A DNA stretch of 64,000 nucleotides from positions 1-64,000 of the forward strand of contig QRDG01000527.1 of the NCBI GenBank assembly GCA_012064385.1, in the 5' to 3' direction. Of the stretch, positions 20,679-30,026 are shown in pieces. This DNA is from Puccinellia tenuiflora (Eukaryota > Streptophyta > Magnoliopsida > Poales > Poaceae). The translations under genes and the position numbers were made by a program. Positions within the stretch are counted from its first letter, which is position 1. Every line of letters begins with the position of its first letter. The notes beneath the pieces are model-generated. The model did not search any database. It was not told the DNA's origin and saw nothing but the letters and a program-made list of their open reading frames with translations.

Positions 20679-23482
20679 ATGTTGGAACCATCAAACTGGG
20701 CTGCCGATGCCTCTGGCGATGATTCCCCTACCCCCTCCGATAGATTATCGGAACAGGGCTATAGAATGGTTTCCACGATGGCGGCGGCTCTATATCGAAT
20801 TTGTCAAATTAATCTCAATCTAGATCGATTGGCAAGGCGGTGGATGATGCGGGAATGCGGGTGGGGCCCAGGCTCCAACCCTAGGCCACGGCCTCGGGCC
20901 GCAAGCCCTATTGGTGGCCCCCCTTAATCGTCTCATTTGACTTTCTGTGTCCCTCTCGAAAAGTTATTTGCATCGTGCTTTTCTATTTAAATTCTAGAGA
21001 CACATCGGTGTGACCTTTAGTCACACTAATCGGTAGAACCTACTGATCCGTGTCACCCACACACCTCCTTCCTCCACATCTCCCTTCCCATGTCTCCTCA
21101 CCTGACTCCGCCGTATCCGTACCAATGCCCGTCCATCGTGGGTCATGCGATGATGCTTTTGTCGTCGTTGTCGTGTTGATCTGATAGCGCCTGACAATTT
21201 TTCCACTTTTAATTCTCTGTTTTCCTCTACTCCGGGATGGATGGATGATCTCGCACGGGATTAAGCCATGACGAGGGCAAGCAATAGGGGCTTGAAGTTG
21301 GTGTTGGGAATATGCCCTAGAGGCAAAAATAAAATGGTTTATTAGCATATTCATGTTTATGATAATGGTTTATTATCCATGCTATAATTGTATTAAATAG
21401 AAACATCATCCATGTGTGGAATATGAACAAACAGATGTCCCTAGTAGGCCTCTACCGGACTAGTTCGTTAGTCAAGAGATGGTTAGAGTTTCCTAACCAT
21501 GGACTTGTTATAGTCACTTGATAACGGAGTCATATCATTAGGAGTAATGATATGATGGACAAGACCCAAATAATAAAGAGTTGGAATTAATCGTGTCACA
21601 CAGTTTTATTGCCAACACTTTTAGTATGCCAAGTATAGTTTCCTTAGACCATGAGATTATATCACTCCCGTTTATCAGAGGAATACTTTGTGGACATCAA
21701 ACGTCACTTCGTAACTGGGTGATTATAAAGGTGGCTTTCAGGTATCTCCGATGATAGGTTGTTGGGTGACATGAATCAAGAGTGGGATTTGTCCCTCCAT
21801 GTGACGGAGAAGATATCTCCAGGCCTTCTCGGTAATATAGCATCATAAAGTCTGCAGACATGTGATTAGGTTGTAATCACGGAGATCCTATATTATGGAC
21901 GAGTAAAGAGAACTTGCCGGTAACGAGATTAAACTAGACATGGGGATGTCAACGATTAAATCTCGGGCAAGTAAAATATCGTGAGACAAAGGGAATCGTA
22001 TATGAGATTAATTGAATCTCCGGCATTGTGGTTCAATCGAGAAAGAGTTTTCGTTGAGTGTATAGGAATTAATATGGGCATCCCGGTCCCGCTATTAATT
22101 ATTGATATGATCATGTCTATGCATTCTCGAACCCGTAGGGTCACACAATTAACGCTCCGATGTATTTAGGTTTTGCGATGAATTAAATGATGAAATGAAT
22201 GAATGGTGATTCGGAGTCTCGGATAGGATCCCGGACGTCACGAAGAGTTCCGGAGGAGTCCGAGAATAAGATTCATATAAGGAAAGTGTTTCCGGAGGTA
22301 TCGGAAAAGTTTCGGAATATTTGCATAGGGTACCGGAAGGTTCTAGAAAGTTCTAGAGGAGTCTAGAAGTGGGACCCTCCTAATGTATGGGGGCCCACAT
22401 GGACCAAAGGGGTGCTGCACCCTCATGGGCTGCGCACCACCTAGGCCCACATGGGACAATTCGGCTGGGACAAAGGGGAGGGAGTCCAACTCCTAGTTGG
22501 ACTAGGAGTCAGGCCTCTTTCCATTAAAGAAAGGCCCCAATTGAGTCCAAAAGGGACTCAACTTGGGGGCCAAGCAAGTTGGCCGGCCCTAGCCCTAGCC
22601 ACCACCTATTTAAGGAGGGGTAGGGAGGGGTGCGGCACAACCAAAGAGGCCACCCCAAGCTGCCCTAGCCGCACCCCCCACCTAAACCCTAACCCTAGCT
22701 GCACCCCTCTCCCCGGAGGGCTGCCGCCACCTCCATCTCCACCTAGCCGCACCACCCCCTAGCCCTAGGGGCTGTTGCGCCACCTCCTCTCCCTCTCCTC
22801 TTGCGTGGCTTGGCGAAGCCCTGCTCGTGGAGATCGTCATCATCACCAACACAACCGTCGTGTTGCTGAGATCATCAAGGCCACGTCTACCTCGCTTATG
22901 GGATCAAGGAGTGGACGTCTACATCGAGCTGAACGTGTGGATACCATGGAGGTGCTGCCCGTTGCGGTGCTTCGATAGATTGGATCTCGAGGATAATACA
23001 TCTCCTCGCGACTAGACGAGTCTAGTTCGGGGATCGACTAGCCAACCCCTGCACCGACAAAACACGTTTGTTCATTCTTCAAGGGTAAGAGATTGGATCT
23101 CACCTTCGCTATCTTCATCTAGTAGATCTAGATCCTTGGGGTTTATTCTGCTTGTTGCGTAGGAAATTTTTTTGTTTTCTGTGCTACGACCCCTTCAGTT
23201 GGAACCATCAAACTGGGCTGCCGATGCCTCTGGCGATGATTCCCCTACCCCCCTCCGATAGAGTATCGGAACAGGGCTATAGATTGGTTTCCACGATGGC
23301 GGCGGCTCTATATCGAATTTGTCAAATTAATCTCAATCTAGATCGAGTGGCAAGGCGGTGGACGATGCGGGAATGCGGGTGGGGCCCATGCTCCAGCCCT
23401 AGGCCACGACCTCGGGCCGCCAGCCCTGTTGGTGGCCCCCTTAATCGTCTCCTTTGACTTTCTGTGTCCCTCTCGAAAAGTT
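20679..23482 (+). repeat. Third (partial) and fourth 615-bp repeat units, the fourth split by a solo LTR
   Basis: A partial unit occupies 20679-20966. A further unit starts at about 20967, is cut at 21301 by the solo LTR, and resumes at 23198 to about 23482. Removing the LTR and one target copy restores a continuous unit. Confidence 0.8.
21302..23197 (+). mobile_element. Solo LTR, BARE/WIS/Angela-type copia
   Basis: The 1896-bp segment begins tgttgggaatatgccctaga and ends gtgctacgaccccttca, with the 5-bp target duplication gttgg at 21297-21301 and 23198-23202. The start, the length and internal phrases (gtccctagtaggcctct, gacttgccggtaacgagatt-like, cccggacgtcacgaagagtt) are typical of this abundant Triticeae copia group. 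No second LTR or internal domain is present, so it arose by LTR-LTR recombination. Short open frames inside it are not genes. Confidence 0.88.
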
Positions 23483-23671
23483 ATCTGCCCCAGTATTTCT
23501 TATGAATTTTCCATGATGTTTTTGTGGGGATAAACTGCGATGCCAAAAATATGCAGAAAAGAACAGCTGACACTTGGCACTGGTTTTACTAGTTAGTCCA
23601 GTAAAATGTAAAATCGACATGGAAACATAAAACAATGATATGAATGCAGCATGGAACAATCTAAAATTATA

Positions 23672-23742
23672 CTCCCTCCGATCCATAAAAGTGTCGCCCA
23701 CTTAGTACAATATGAGCGACATTTTTTATAGATCGGCAGGAG
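23672..23742. mobile_element. Stowaway-type MITE, 71 bp
   Basis: Near-perfect inverted ends, ctccctccgatccataaaag and the inverse of ttttttatagatcggcaggag, flanked by TA at 23670-23671 and 23743-23744. Confidence 0.8.
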
Positions 23743-24885
23743 TAGATACGTTTTAAAGGTATTAAGAGGCTAAAGTTAGCTTATAAGAATTACCCAAATG
23801 CTGAAAAGTGCAGCTGCGCTATTTCGCAGAAACGAGCGCCCACTTTTGTGGCCACAAATCCTGAACTCTCCCGATTCACCGACGCCCGCGTGCCCCACCA
23901 TGGCCCTGCTTCCGGCCGTCACCTTGCTCCCAGCCGTTCTTCCTGCTGCTGGCCTGGCTCCCGATGTGCCCCGCCCCGTCCTCCAGATTGCGCCGCCGGC
24001 CTCCCTGTCGCTACGAAGGCGACGGCGACCGCCCCGCCGAACACCGTCTGGGCCGCGATTGCCGCCGGCCGCGGCAACCATGAATCGGTGCGGCGTGGCC
24101 GACGACAATGCGACATTGATGCTGGTGCTGGTAGTCATGGTCGAGGTGGCCTCTGGCTTGGCGGGCAGGTCATCCGGAGCACGGCGGCCTCAGGCTTGCC
24201 TCGAAGAATGAGGCCATCTCCAGACGTTGGGAGGAACGCGGCCAGCTTCGGGTGGTCATTCCGCTGAAGGAGGAGGCCGAGGGGAGTGGCAGCAGCGAAC
24301 GGCGGCCAACTCCGAGCAACCGCAGTCCAGCGTGATGTGGCGGCAGCGCAGAACGGCGCCCTCGCGGCTGTCGGCTCTGAGCGATTGTTGCTCGAGGAGG
24401 TGAGAGCCCTAGCCCCGACACGGCTATGGCTCTCGGCTCCAGCGTGGCGGACGAATAATTCCGGCCCAAAGCGCCAGCGGCCGGCGTGCTACAGACCCGA
24501 CGAGACTGCAGCCAGTACGCCAAAGGCGTGACGGCGGCGGCCTCCAATCCTCCATTCCGATTTGCCAGGATGAACCGCACGGGTGGGAGAAAGATTGGAG
24601 AAATCTTATCTCTTTGGAGTGTTTACACTTCCGTCCTCCAACTTCTGATTATATACACAAGAGCAATCTTATGCCTTTAGGATTGTTTTACTATGCAGCA
24701 AAGCCATTGGATTTTACACTAACACCATGTAACTCACGATTATTTTTGAATCAGCCCTCAGACCAACTATTACTTTACAGTTTATTTTTTAGGATTGTCT
24801 ACCGCCGTTGTGAAAATTGCTTTTAGTTGTAGCTAAATTGCCAACATTTATCGTAAATTTGTCTACTCTTGTTTACAAAATTGTT

Positions 24886-25370
24886 TTAAAGGCCACGACG
24901 AAACAACTTTAATTTTGTGAGTGACGGAGCAACTTTAGCGCGACGAAGCAACTTTGGTGCGTGATGAAGCAATTTCGATGAGGGACGAAACAACTTCGGT
25001 GAACGACGGTGCAACTTTTGGCGAGCGACGGAGCAACTTTGATGCACGCCAAAGCAACTTTGTTGGGCGTTGAAGCAATTTCGATGAGCGACGCAAGAAC
25101 TTTGGTGCGCGACGGAGCAACTTTTGACGAGCGACGGACCAACTTTGATGCACGCCGAAGCAACTTTGTTGGGTGTTGAAGCAATTTCAATGAGCGACGA
25201 AAGAACTTTGGTGCGCGTCTGAGCAACTTTGACGACGAAACAACTTTTGTGCGCGACAAAGCAAATTTGGTGTGTGACAAAACAAATTTGGTGCGCGACA
25301 GAGCAACTTTTGGCAAGCGACGAAGCAACTTTGATGTGCGACGGAGCAATTTTGGTGAGCGACAAAACAA
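24886..25370. repeat. GCAACTTT-rich degenerate tandem repeat
   Basis: Units of about 28-32 bp of the form gcgacggagcaactttggtg repeat about sixteen times, with a superimposed ~120-bp period (compare 25018-25110 with 25138-25230). The minus strand is open in two frames and gives Ser/Lys-rich repetitive peptides, as expected from the repeat. This is the ordered part of the MULE B AGTTGC arm. Confidence 0.78.
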
Positions 25371-26082
25371 TACTTTGTTGTACTAGATTTCTATCGACGT
25401 TATGAAAATTGTGTAGTAATATTTTTGTGAAGTTGCCTACTAATGTTTGTGAAGTTGTCTACCGATATTATGAAGGTGCTAAGTTGCTTTTTGTTGTTCG
25501 GAAGTTTCAAACTGCTAAATCTAATTAAAGTTGCTTAATCGCACACGAAAGTTGCTTTACCTCGTACCAAATTTTATTTTAATTGTTGTGGAGTTGCTTA
25601 TCGATGTTGTGAAGTTGCTTAATCACACGCCAAGTTGTTTTGCCTCGTATCAAAGTTGCTTTTAGTTGTTGTGGAGTAGCTTACCGTTGTTATGAATTTG
25701 CGTTATCACACACCAAAGTTGCGTCGCCTCGTAGTTGCTTACCGTTGATATGAAGTTGCCTCATTGTACAGGAAAGTTGTTTCGCATCGTACCGAAGTTG
25801 CGTTTAGTTTTTATAGACTTGCTTACCGTTGTTGTAAAAAAAAAGTGACACCTAAGAATTATTAAGGTAAAGCTTCATTTTCCGGCAACAGAAGGGAGGA
25901 GCGCTGAACGTTGGAGTTTTTGTTTTTGGCATTGTATGGTGTTTCTCACAAAAAAACGATTGCAGAAGCGTTTACAATTGTTTTTCGAAAAGCAACTACT
26001 ACATAACTAACCATTGTTCATGCGAAGTTGCTTTACTTGTTATGAAGTTGCCCAATGCTGTTGTAAAATTGATTAGAATCTA

Positions 26083-26197
26083 CTCCCTCCGTCCCAAAAA
26101 AAGATGTCATTATTTTGTCTAAATTTTGATGCACCTAGACATGATTTAGTGTATAGATACATTCAAATTTGTGACATCCTTTTTGGGACAGAGCTAG
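26083..26197. mobile_element. Stowaway-type MITE, 115 bp
   Basis: Ends ctccctccgtcccaaaaaaa and the inverse of ctttttgggacagagctag, with flanking TA at 26081-26082 and 26198-26199. It is nested in MULE B. Confidence 0.78.
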
Positions 26198-26510
26198 TAC
26201 TTTTTTTCGTCGTGCACAAAGTTGCTTCGTTGCGCACCAAACTTGCTTTGTCGAGTGTAAAAGTTGCTTCAATTTTTTTTTTGTCGAAATATGTCCAAAT
26301 GAGATCTAGTTTTAAAGAACTTGTCGTGAGGATTTCAAAAGTGCAAACGGATCGAAATTCCGGCACTCAGACACAAAAGTTAGGACATTTTGAAAATTTG
26401 AAATCTAATTAATGCGTGTACGTGTGCATGTGCAGGAGTTTTGCAACGATCTGTCCATAAGTGGAGACACGTGGGCTGGGTTATCAGATTTCGTGTTTAA
26501 TTACGTGGGA

Positions 26511-27526
26511 ACCACGTTGCGTTAGAGAGTTGTGATATTAACTTTCGTGGGCGCCCCAGGCTACCGACGAGCGCCTGGGCGCTTCCTAGACGCGTCCAAC
26601 ACCTAAGAATTATTAAGGTAAAGCTTCATTTCCCGACAACAGAAGGGAGGGGCGCTGAACGTTGGAGTTTTTGTTTTTGGCATTTTACGGTGTTTCTCAG
26701 AAAAAAAAAACGATTGCAGAAGCGTTAAAAAGCAAAATGAAAGTTTGCACTAGCCGGGAATCGAACCACGTTGCGTTAGAGGGTTGAGATATTAACTTTC
26801 GTGGGCGCCCCAGGCTACCGACGAGCGCCTGGGCGCTTCCTAGACGCGTCCAACACCTAAGAATTATTAAGGTAAAGCTTCATTTCCCGACAACAGAAGG
26901 GAGGGGCGCTGAACGTTGGAGTTTTTGTTTTTGGCATTGTACGGTGTTTCTCAGAAAAAAAAAACGATTGCAGAAGCGTTAAAAAGCAAAACGAAAGTTT
27001 GCACCAGCCGGGAATCGAACCACGTTGCGTTAGAGGGTTGAGATATTAACTTTCGTGGGCGCCCCAGGCTACCGACGAGCGCCTGGGCGCTTCCTAGACG
27101 CGTCCAACACCTAAGAATTATTAAGGTAAAGCTTCATTTCCCGACAACAGAAGGGAGGGGCGCTGAACGTTGGAGTTTTTGTTTTTGGCATTGTACGGTG
27201 TTTCTCAGAAAAAAAAAACGATTGCAGAAGCGTTAAAAAGCAAAACGAAAGTTTGCACCAGCCGGGAATCGAACCACGTTGCGTTAGAGGGTTGAGATAT
27301 TAACTTTCGTGGGCGCCCCAGGCTACCGACGAGCGCCTGGGCGCTTCCTAGACGCGTCCAACACCTAAGAATTATTAAGGTAAAGCTTCATTTCCCAACA
27401 ACAGAAGGGAGGGGCGCTGAACGTTGGAGTTTTTGTTTTTGGCATTGTACGGTGTTTCTCACAAAAAAAAAACGATTGCAGAAGTGTTAAAAAGCAAAAC
27501 GAAAGTTTGCACCAGCCGGGAATCGA
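26511..27526. repeat. Four-copy 254-bp tandem array joining a MULE B end to a tRNA-Gly 3' fragment
   Basis: Copies begin with accacgttgcgttaga at 26511, 26765, 27019 and 27273, exactly 254 bp apart. The next register (27527) enters the intact tRNA-Gly gene. Each unit holds the last ~90 bp of MULE B (through gacgcgtccaacacc), the target duplication and flank (taagaattattaagg... to gcagaagcgtt), and 19-20 bp of the tRNA 3' end (tgcaccagccgggaatcgaa). The junction falls in a shared gaacc. Later copies are nearly identical; the first differs most. The amplification is therefore recent. Confidence 0.92.
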
Positions 27527-27578
27527 ACCCGGGTCTGTACCGTGGCAGGGTACTATTCTACCACTAGACCACTGGTGC
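27508..27578 (-). tRNA. tRNA-Gly (GCC anticodon)
   Basis: A 71-nt cloverleaf without intron. The acceptor stem GCACCAG pairs with CTGGTGC before the terminal A, the anticodon loop is ctGCCac, the A box is within tggtctagtgg and the B box is ggttcgattcc. A short T-run (gctttttaac) downstream on the minus strand can end RNA polymerase III transcription. It is identical to the gene at 43252 in the opposite orientation. Confidence 0.95.
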
Positions 27579-27589
27579 CTTCACGACTA

Positions 27590-28110
27590 AGGCAAAAGGT
27601 TTCTCCATAAGTTTGTTAGTGATCTTCCCTTTGCTAATCCTTATAGTATTTTTTCTTGTGGGAATGGAAATGAAAAACACGAGATACTTTTTCTAGAAAT
27701 ATGGACTAATGGAAGTTTAACCCCTAAGGAAACGCTCGTTCTCTAATTATTTAGACATAATTTACCACCTTTTTATCAAGGTTATAAAAAACTTCCTTAT
27801 CTAGTTCTAGCATTTTGAAAAAAAAATGCTTCTTCCAGAATATGTCCTATTCTTCTACCTTTTCCAGGTAGTCGATGGCTATTCACAGCTACTACCTTAA
27901 CACCAAAGAAGAGTTCGACCCAATGCTTTAGTGAATCCCGATTCGACATTAAAAGTATAATGATTGAATGAAAATCCCAATAAATTTTTATTTTCTCTTT
28001 ATTATAAACAATGGGTCTCAATTCGGGAGGAAGAACCGGTAATAAGCACAAAACCATCCATTCTGGTTCTAGAATAAAATGTTTCGCCAATTGCATGCGT
28101 CTAATCAAAA
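27590..28110. pseudogene. Plastid-derived mosaic insertion (rpoA-, rpl23- and rpoC1-like pieces)
   Basis: Plus-strand bases about 27650-27735 translate to GNGNEKHEILFLEIWTNGSL followed by TPKE, a conserved stretch of plastid rpoA. Minus-strand 27940-27840 gives HWVELFFGVKVVAVNSHRLP followed by GKGRR of rpl23. Minus-strand 28105-28020 gives MQLAKHF, then EPEWMVLCLLPVLPPELRP of rpoC1. These genes are not adjacent in this order in grass plastomes, and the frame shifts at the start of the rpl23 piece. The segment is thus a rearranged nuclear copy of organelle DNA, possibly via the mitochondrion. The open frame at 28108-27797 is a chance fusion of two of the pieces. Confidence 0.8.
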
Positions 28111-28460
28111 AAACTTACGCGCCCAACCAGTGAAAATGCACGAGACCGATTCTCCCATGCAGATAGCTAGCTCTTGACGAAATTCGAGTCGAGCAGTGCG
28201 GTGGGCGGTGGCTTTATGTGCAGTCTCCTTTCTTCCTCCTCCAGCTGACGCAATTCGCTTGCTTTGCTCCTCACGTCGCGGATGCATGTCGAGGAGTAAC
28301 ACCTTCGCCGATGCGTGATAGATCGATCAGTGACGAACCAATGGAGCAGAGCAGACCAGCAGAAAAGGGCCCAATCTTGTACGTACATTTAATAGTGTTT
28401 GTAACTTTGTATACTACTATACTATACTATACATAAGAGAGTTTAATTAAGCTCGATCGA
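28111..28460. other. 3' flank and UTR of the NPF transporter gene
   Basis: No further gene. On the minus strand the region follows the transporter stop codon, and AT-rich ctatactatactatac near 28410-28430 may lie in the 3' UTR. Confidence 0.4.
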
Positions 28461-29991
28461 TCAAGCAGCGATTGGCTCCAAGTGCATCTTCTTGGGCGTG
28501 TCATCGATGCCGACGTCGATCGTCTCCGTGGACTCCACCCTGTACTCGTACCTGCTGGCGAGCACGGCGAACGCCACGCAGTTGGCGGCGGCGAGCAGCG
28601 TGAGGAAGGCGTAGTAGTAGTCGAGGTGGGAGGCGTTGAGGTTGTTGGTCACCCACGGGTTCCCCCTCTCGCGAGTAATCCGCGACACCGACGAGAGCAG
28701 GAAGCTGCTGAAGAAGTTGCCGACGCCGTAGGCGGTGAGGGACAGCGCGGTGCCGAGGCTCTTCATGCTCTCGGGCGCCTGGTCGTAGAAGAACTCGATC
28801 TTGCCCACCACCAGGAACGCGTCCGCCAGCCCCATCAGCACGAACTGCGGCAGCAGCACGAAGATGGTGAGCGGCAGCGGCGCGCCCGTCGCGTCCAGCC
28901 CGTGGCTCCGCGCGTAGCCGAGGCGCCGGCTCTCGATCAGCGACGCCGTCGCCATGGTCAGCACCTGGATCGCCAGCCCGACGCCCATCCGTGTCAGGAT
29001 GGTGATCCCTCGCGGGTTCCGGGTGTACCTCCGCACGGCCCTGACGAGGACCCGGTCGTAGACGACGACGGCCACGAGCATGGTGAGCGTCACGAACGCG
29101 CCGAGGCTCGCCGGCGGGATCTGGAAGCTTCCCGGGCCCATGTGCCGGTCCATGGTCGTGCCCTGCTTCACGAACAGGGTGTTGGTCTGCGCGATCAGCG
29201 TGCACGGTATGAACATCGTCACCAGGATCGGGATCAGCTTCACGATCTGCTTCGTCTCCTCCACCTGCGTCACCGTGCACAGGCTCCACCTCGCCGTCGC
29301 CGAGGACGACAAGTGCGCGTCGTCGTCGTCCCTCACGGCGGCCTTGTTCAGGAACCTCATGGCGTTGGTGGAGTCCATCCGGAACTTGCGCCTCTTGGTG
29401 TACGCCTCGAGCTCCAGCTCGTGCAGCTCCTTGGCGTCGGCCGGCACGGGGACGCGCCACTTGCGGAGCGCGGCGGCCACGACCTTGGCCATGCGCGTGA
29501 ACCCGCTGCCCTGCGGCACCTTGTGGCGGTACACGGGCGTGCCGGCGAGGAAGATGCAGATGGAGGCGATGAGGCCGAGGGTGGGGATGCCGTAGCCGAC
29601 GGACCAGCTGACGTTGTCCTGGAGGTAGACGAGCACGGTGGAGGAGAAGAGGATGCCCACGAAGATGGTGAACATCCACCAGTTGAAGAAGGAGAGCTTG
29701 TGGGTCTTCTCCCGGGCGTCGAAGTCGTCGAACTGGTCCGCGCCGATCGTCGAGATGTTGGGCTTCGTGCCGCCGTTGCCCAGGGCGATGATGTACAGGC
29801 CGCCGAAGTAGACGCCCACCTGCAGCGCCGACGCAGGCGGGCAGAACTTGCCGTCGCACGCTGGCGGCTTCAGAGCTTCTACTGTCACGGACAACGTCAG
29901 CAGTAGCATCCCCTGCATCAACAGTTCAACACACATCAACCGATTAACGTCATTTTCATTTTTTTAATACTAACAAAAACTATTGTCTCCG

Positions 29992-30026
<35 letters not shown>

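Larger units (their letters stand above)
23793..26603 (-). mobile_element. MULE B: Mutator-like element, inverted relative to MULE A and C
   Basis: The 9-bp target duplication taagaatta lies at 23784-23792 and 26604-26612. The left boundary, cccaaatgctgaaaagtgca, is the reverse complement of the MULE C right end. The right boundary, cgcttcctagacgcgtccaa then cacc, corresponds to the other terminus (gcgtctag core). In element orientation an AGTTGC-rich arm (26.3-24.65 kb) precedes a GC-rich arm (24.58-23.85 kb), the same order as in A and C. It carries a Stowaway MITE, and at 25848-25970 a diverged copy of the flanking taagaattattaagg sequence. No transposase is encoded. Long frames at 23798-24211 and 24886-25370 are GC-bias and repeat artefacts. 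Confidence 0.72.

Noticed and set aside
23798..24267. GC-rich plus-strand frames in MULE B as a captured gene
   Set aside because: Two frames and the antisense are equally open, no domain or splice structure is seen, and composition alone explains them. Capture of a host gene fragment remains possible but unsupported.
24886..25370. A 159-codon Ser/Lys-rich minus-strand protein
   Set aside because: It is open in two frames because of the GCAACTTT tandem repeat. No start context or domain.
26745..27295. Additional tRNA-Gly genes in the tandem array
   Set aside because: Each unit has only about 20 bases of the tRNA 3' end. There is no A box, anticodon or acceptor 5' strand.
27797..28108. A 103-codon minus-strand gene
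   Set aside because: It is a chance fusion of rpoC1-like and rpl23-like plastid fragments with a frame change between them.
28482..29906. A 474-codon plus-strand open frame and a 452-codon alternative minus frame across the transporter
   Set aside because: Both are GC-bias shadows of the NPF third exon. They are rich in Arg, His, Gly and Glu with no domain, while the minus frame ending at 28461 has all family signatures.
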